Source: CAZGXI01 sp964529715 (GTDB taxonomy: Bacteria; Chloroflexota; Anaerolineae; Aggregatilineales; Ch27). From it: 23,546 nt of DNA. The position numbers and the translations under genes were made by a program. Under the pieces are notes generated by a model that saw nothing but the letters and a program-made list of their open reading frames with translations, was not told the origin of the DNA and did not search any database. The stretch spans positions 1-23,546 of the forward strand of contig CAZGXI010000051.1 in the NCBI GenBank assembly GCA_964529715.1, given 5' to 3'. Every line of letters begins with the position of its first letter. The stretch's first letter is position 1. Below are positions 22,214 through 23,546 of this stretch, piece by piece.

Positions 22214-22235
22214 GCGGCGGACCGGAGTCCGCCGC
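22214..22235 (-). other. Ultra-stable UNCG-loop hairpin between binding protein and permease genes
   Basis: The minus strand reads GCGGCGGAC-TCCG-GTCCGCCGC: a perfect 9-bp stem capped by a C(UCCG)G tetraloop of the very stable UNCG class. It lies 39 bases after the binding-protein stop, has no T-run, and stands ahead of the permease genes. Such placement commonly stabilises the upstream message or lowers permease expression relative to the binding protein. Confidence 0.6.
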
Positions 22236-22274
22236 CGCGCGATACCAAGTCATCAAACGAAAGCGGTCGATGGG

Positions 22275-23546
22275 CTACGGCGTGACACGCCAGGAGTCCA
22301 CATTCCAATACAACTGCGCCGTGTATGGGCTGAAGTTTTCCACGTTGGCGCGTGCGGCATACATCCCATCGATGGCGAACAGCCACAGGTAGGGCAGGTC
22401 TTCTTGCATGATGCGCTGCACGTCGGCGTAGATGGCGGCGCGATCGACAGTGGCGCAGCCGGGCACGGTACGGGCCTGACGCAGTAGGTCCAGCACCTCA
22501 GGATTGTTATAGGAGGTGAAGTTATCGCCGCTGCCGACCACGTCAGATTCTGCCGAGAAGAGCTGCGTCACGTCAGGGTCGTCTGGGTAGCCTGCGCGCC
22601 AGCCCAGGATCACGGCGTCGAAAGCCTGGTTGTCCTGGATGTCTAGCAGGGTGTTGAAGTCGATAGCCTGGAAATCCACGACGATACCGAGCTGCGCGAG
22701 CTGGTCCTGGATGATCGTGCCGATGGCGGCGCGGCGGGTGTTGCCCTCGTTGGTGTAGAGGACGAAGCGGAATTCCGTGCCGTCCTCAGCGTAGGGCGCG
22801 CCGTGCGCTTCCAACACACCGTTGCCATCCTCGTCGGTCCAACCTGCTTCGGCCAGCAGGGCGCGCGCCGCGTCTGGATCATAGGGGATCGGCGCCAGGT
22901 CGTGGTCGAAGGCCCATGAGCCGGGGGTGATTACCGAGGGCATCCGCGTGCCTTCGCCGAACACCGCGCCGTCGATGATGGCGTCCACATCTATGGCCAG
23001 GGCAATCGCCCGGCGGACACGCGCGTCACCGAATAGCGGATGGTGGCCCTGGTCAATCGGGTTGCCGTTTTCGTCCAGCGCGTTCTGCGGATTGGCCGGG
23101 TCGGCTAGATTGAAGGCCATGTAGTCCCAGCGGTCGCCGGGATAGGTGAAGACCTGCGCTTCGCCGCTGTCACCCTGCGCGCGAATGTCGGAGCGGCGTT
23201 CGACGGCGGGGTTGTCGATGACGTTGGTCTCACCGGCCAGGAATTGTTCGACCAGCACGGTGTTATCCGGCACCTGCTTGAGGATGAAACCTTCTGGGCT
23301 GACATAGCCCAGTTCGGCATCTGGGAAGTTCTGGTCGGCAATCACGCTGGTCAGCTCGCCGGGGCGGAACTGCCCGAAGGAGAACGCACCGGCGGTGACG
23401 GTCGGATTCATGTTCCACTCAGCGTCGTTCAACTCGGCGAAGTCCGCCGGGAGGATATGCGCAGGCATCGGTGGAATGAAACTGGCGTACAGCAGACCGT
23501 TGCAGTCCGACTGATGGAGCGTGACCACCACTGTCAGCGGATCGGG
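22275..23546 (-). CDS. Extracellular solute-binding protein, family 5 (C-terminal part, cut by the window)
   Basis: The frame is open to the window edge, so the true start and signal peptide lie outside; 423 residues are visible, beginning PDPLTVVVTLHQSD. They contain the family-5 landmarks: the domain after the first lobe, FGDARVRRAIALAIDVDAII (where the variable loop closes over ligand), the AGWTDEDGNG loop that resembles a calcium-binding DxDxDG loop, the ILGWRAGYPDDP segment and the conserved C-terminal PYLWLF. These proteins capture peptides, nickel complexes or oligosaccharides outside the membrane and hand them to DppB/DppC-like permeases, which are encoded next. Some family members in Thermotoga bind cello-oligosaccharides, and the nearby sugar operon makes that possible here, but sequence alone does not decide. 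The family is sure. Confidence 0.92.
   Translation of the reverse strand, partial: PDPLTVVVTLHQSDCNGLLYASFIPPMPAHILPADFAELNDAEWNMNPTVTAGAFSFGQFRPGELTSVIADQNFPDAELGYVSPEGFILKQVPDNTVLVEQFLAGETNVIDNPAVERRSDIRAQGDSGEAQVFTYPGDRWDYMAFNLADPANPQNALDENGNPIDQGHHPLFGDARVRRAIALAIDVDAIIDGAVFGEGTRMPSVITPGSWAFDHDLAPIPYDPDAARALLAEAGWTDEDGNGVLEAHGAPYAEDGTEFRFVLYTNEGNTRRAAIGTIIQDQLAQLGIVVDFQAIDFNTLLDIQDNQAFDAVILGWRAGYPDDPDVTQLFSAESDVVGSGDNFTSYNNPEVLDLLRQARTVPGCATVDRAAIYADVQRIMQEDLPYLWLFAIDGMYAARANVENFSPYTAQLYWNVDSWRVTP

Overview
The window looks like about 23.5 kb of a GC-rich chromosome from a Chloroflexota-type bacterium (Anaerolineae-like). I infer this from several things seen together: very large PAS/GAF sensor kinases, TadE/TadG-type pseudopilins with an SdrD B-like domain, GH94 and GH9 enzymes without export signals, and an Opp/Dpp-type ABC importer. 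No rRNA or tRNA is present, so the assignment is only moderately sure.

Layout. (1) 1-380: the 5' end of a frame-disrupted TnpB-type transposase gene (minus), its likely promoter, and a composite hairpin. (2) 381-5256: a REC-histidine kinase protein (minus) divergent from a 1185-residue multi-PAS/GAF histidine kinase (plus). They share a 208-bp intergenic region in which one motif occurs three times. (3) 5411-9335 (all minus): a TadE-like protein fused to an SdrD B-like domain, a short TadE-like protein, a TadG-like protein with a probable beta-helix, and, after an intrinsic terminator, a membrane-anchored protein with a possible SUOX-like fold. (4) 9474-13349 (minus): a CHASE4-HAMP-PAS-GAF-GAF histidine kinase followed by its OmpR-type response regulator. 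(5) 13551-18976 (plus): a sugar operon of GH94 cellobiose phosphorylase, GH9 glycosidase and a mutarotase-fold protein. It is preceded by an extended -10 promoter and a palindrome one base away from the CelR/CebR operator. (6) 19066-20016 (minus): class II fructose-bisphosphate aldolase. (7) 20157-23546 (minus): an Opp/Dpp-family ABC importer, in the order binding protein (cut by the window end), DppB-like permease, DppC-like permease.

How it may work together (inference). Oligosaccharides enter through an ABC importer, possibly the one here. They are shortened in the cytosol by GH9 and split by phosphate through GH94, and the sugar anomers may be handled by the mutarotase-fold protein. The products flow to glycolysis, where the aldolase acts. 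A LacI-family regulator, not in the window, would repress the operon until cellobiose appears. The two sensory modules flank a surface-appendage locus and may control it, but no direct link is visible.

The only gene-free stretch longer than 300 bases, once starts are corrected, is 13350-13728. It holds the divergent control region between the CHASE4 kinase and the GH94 gene. No CRISPR array, complete insertion sequence, origin or attachment site was seen.
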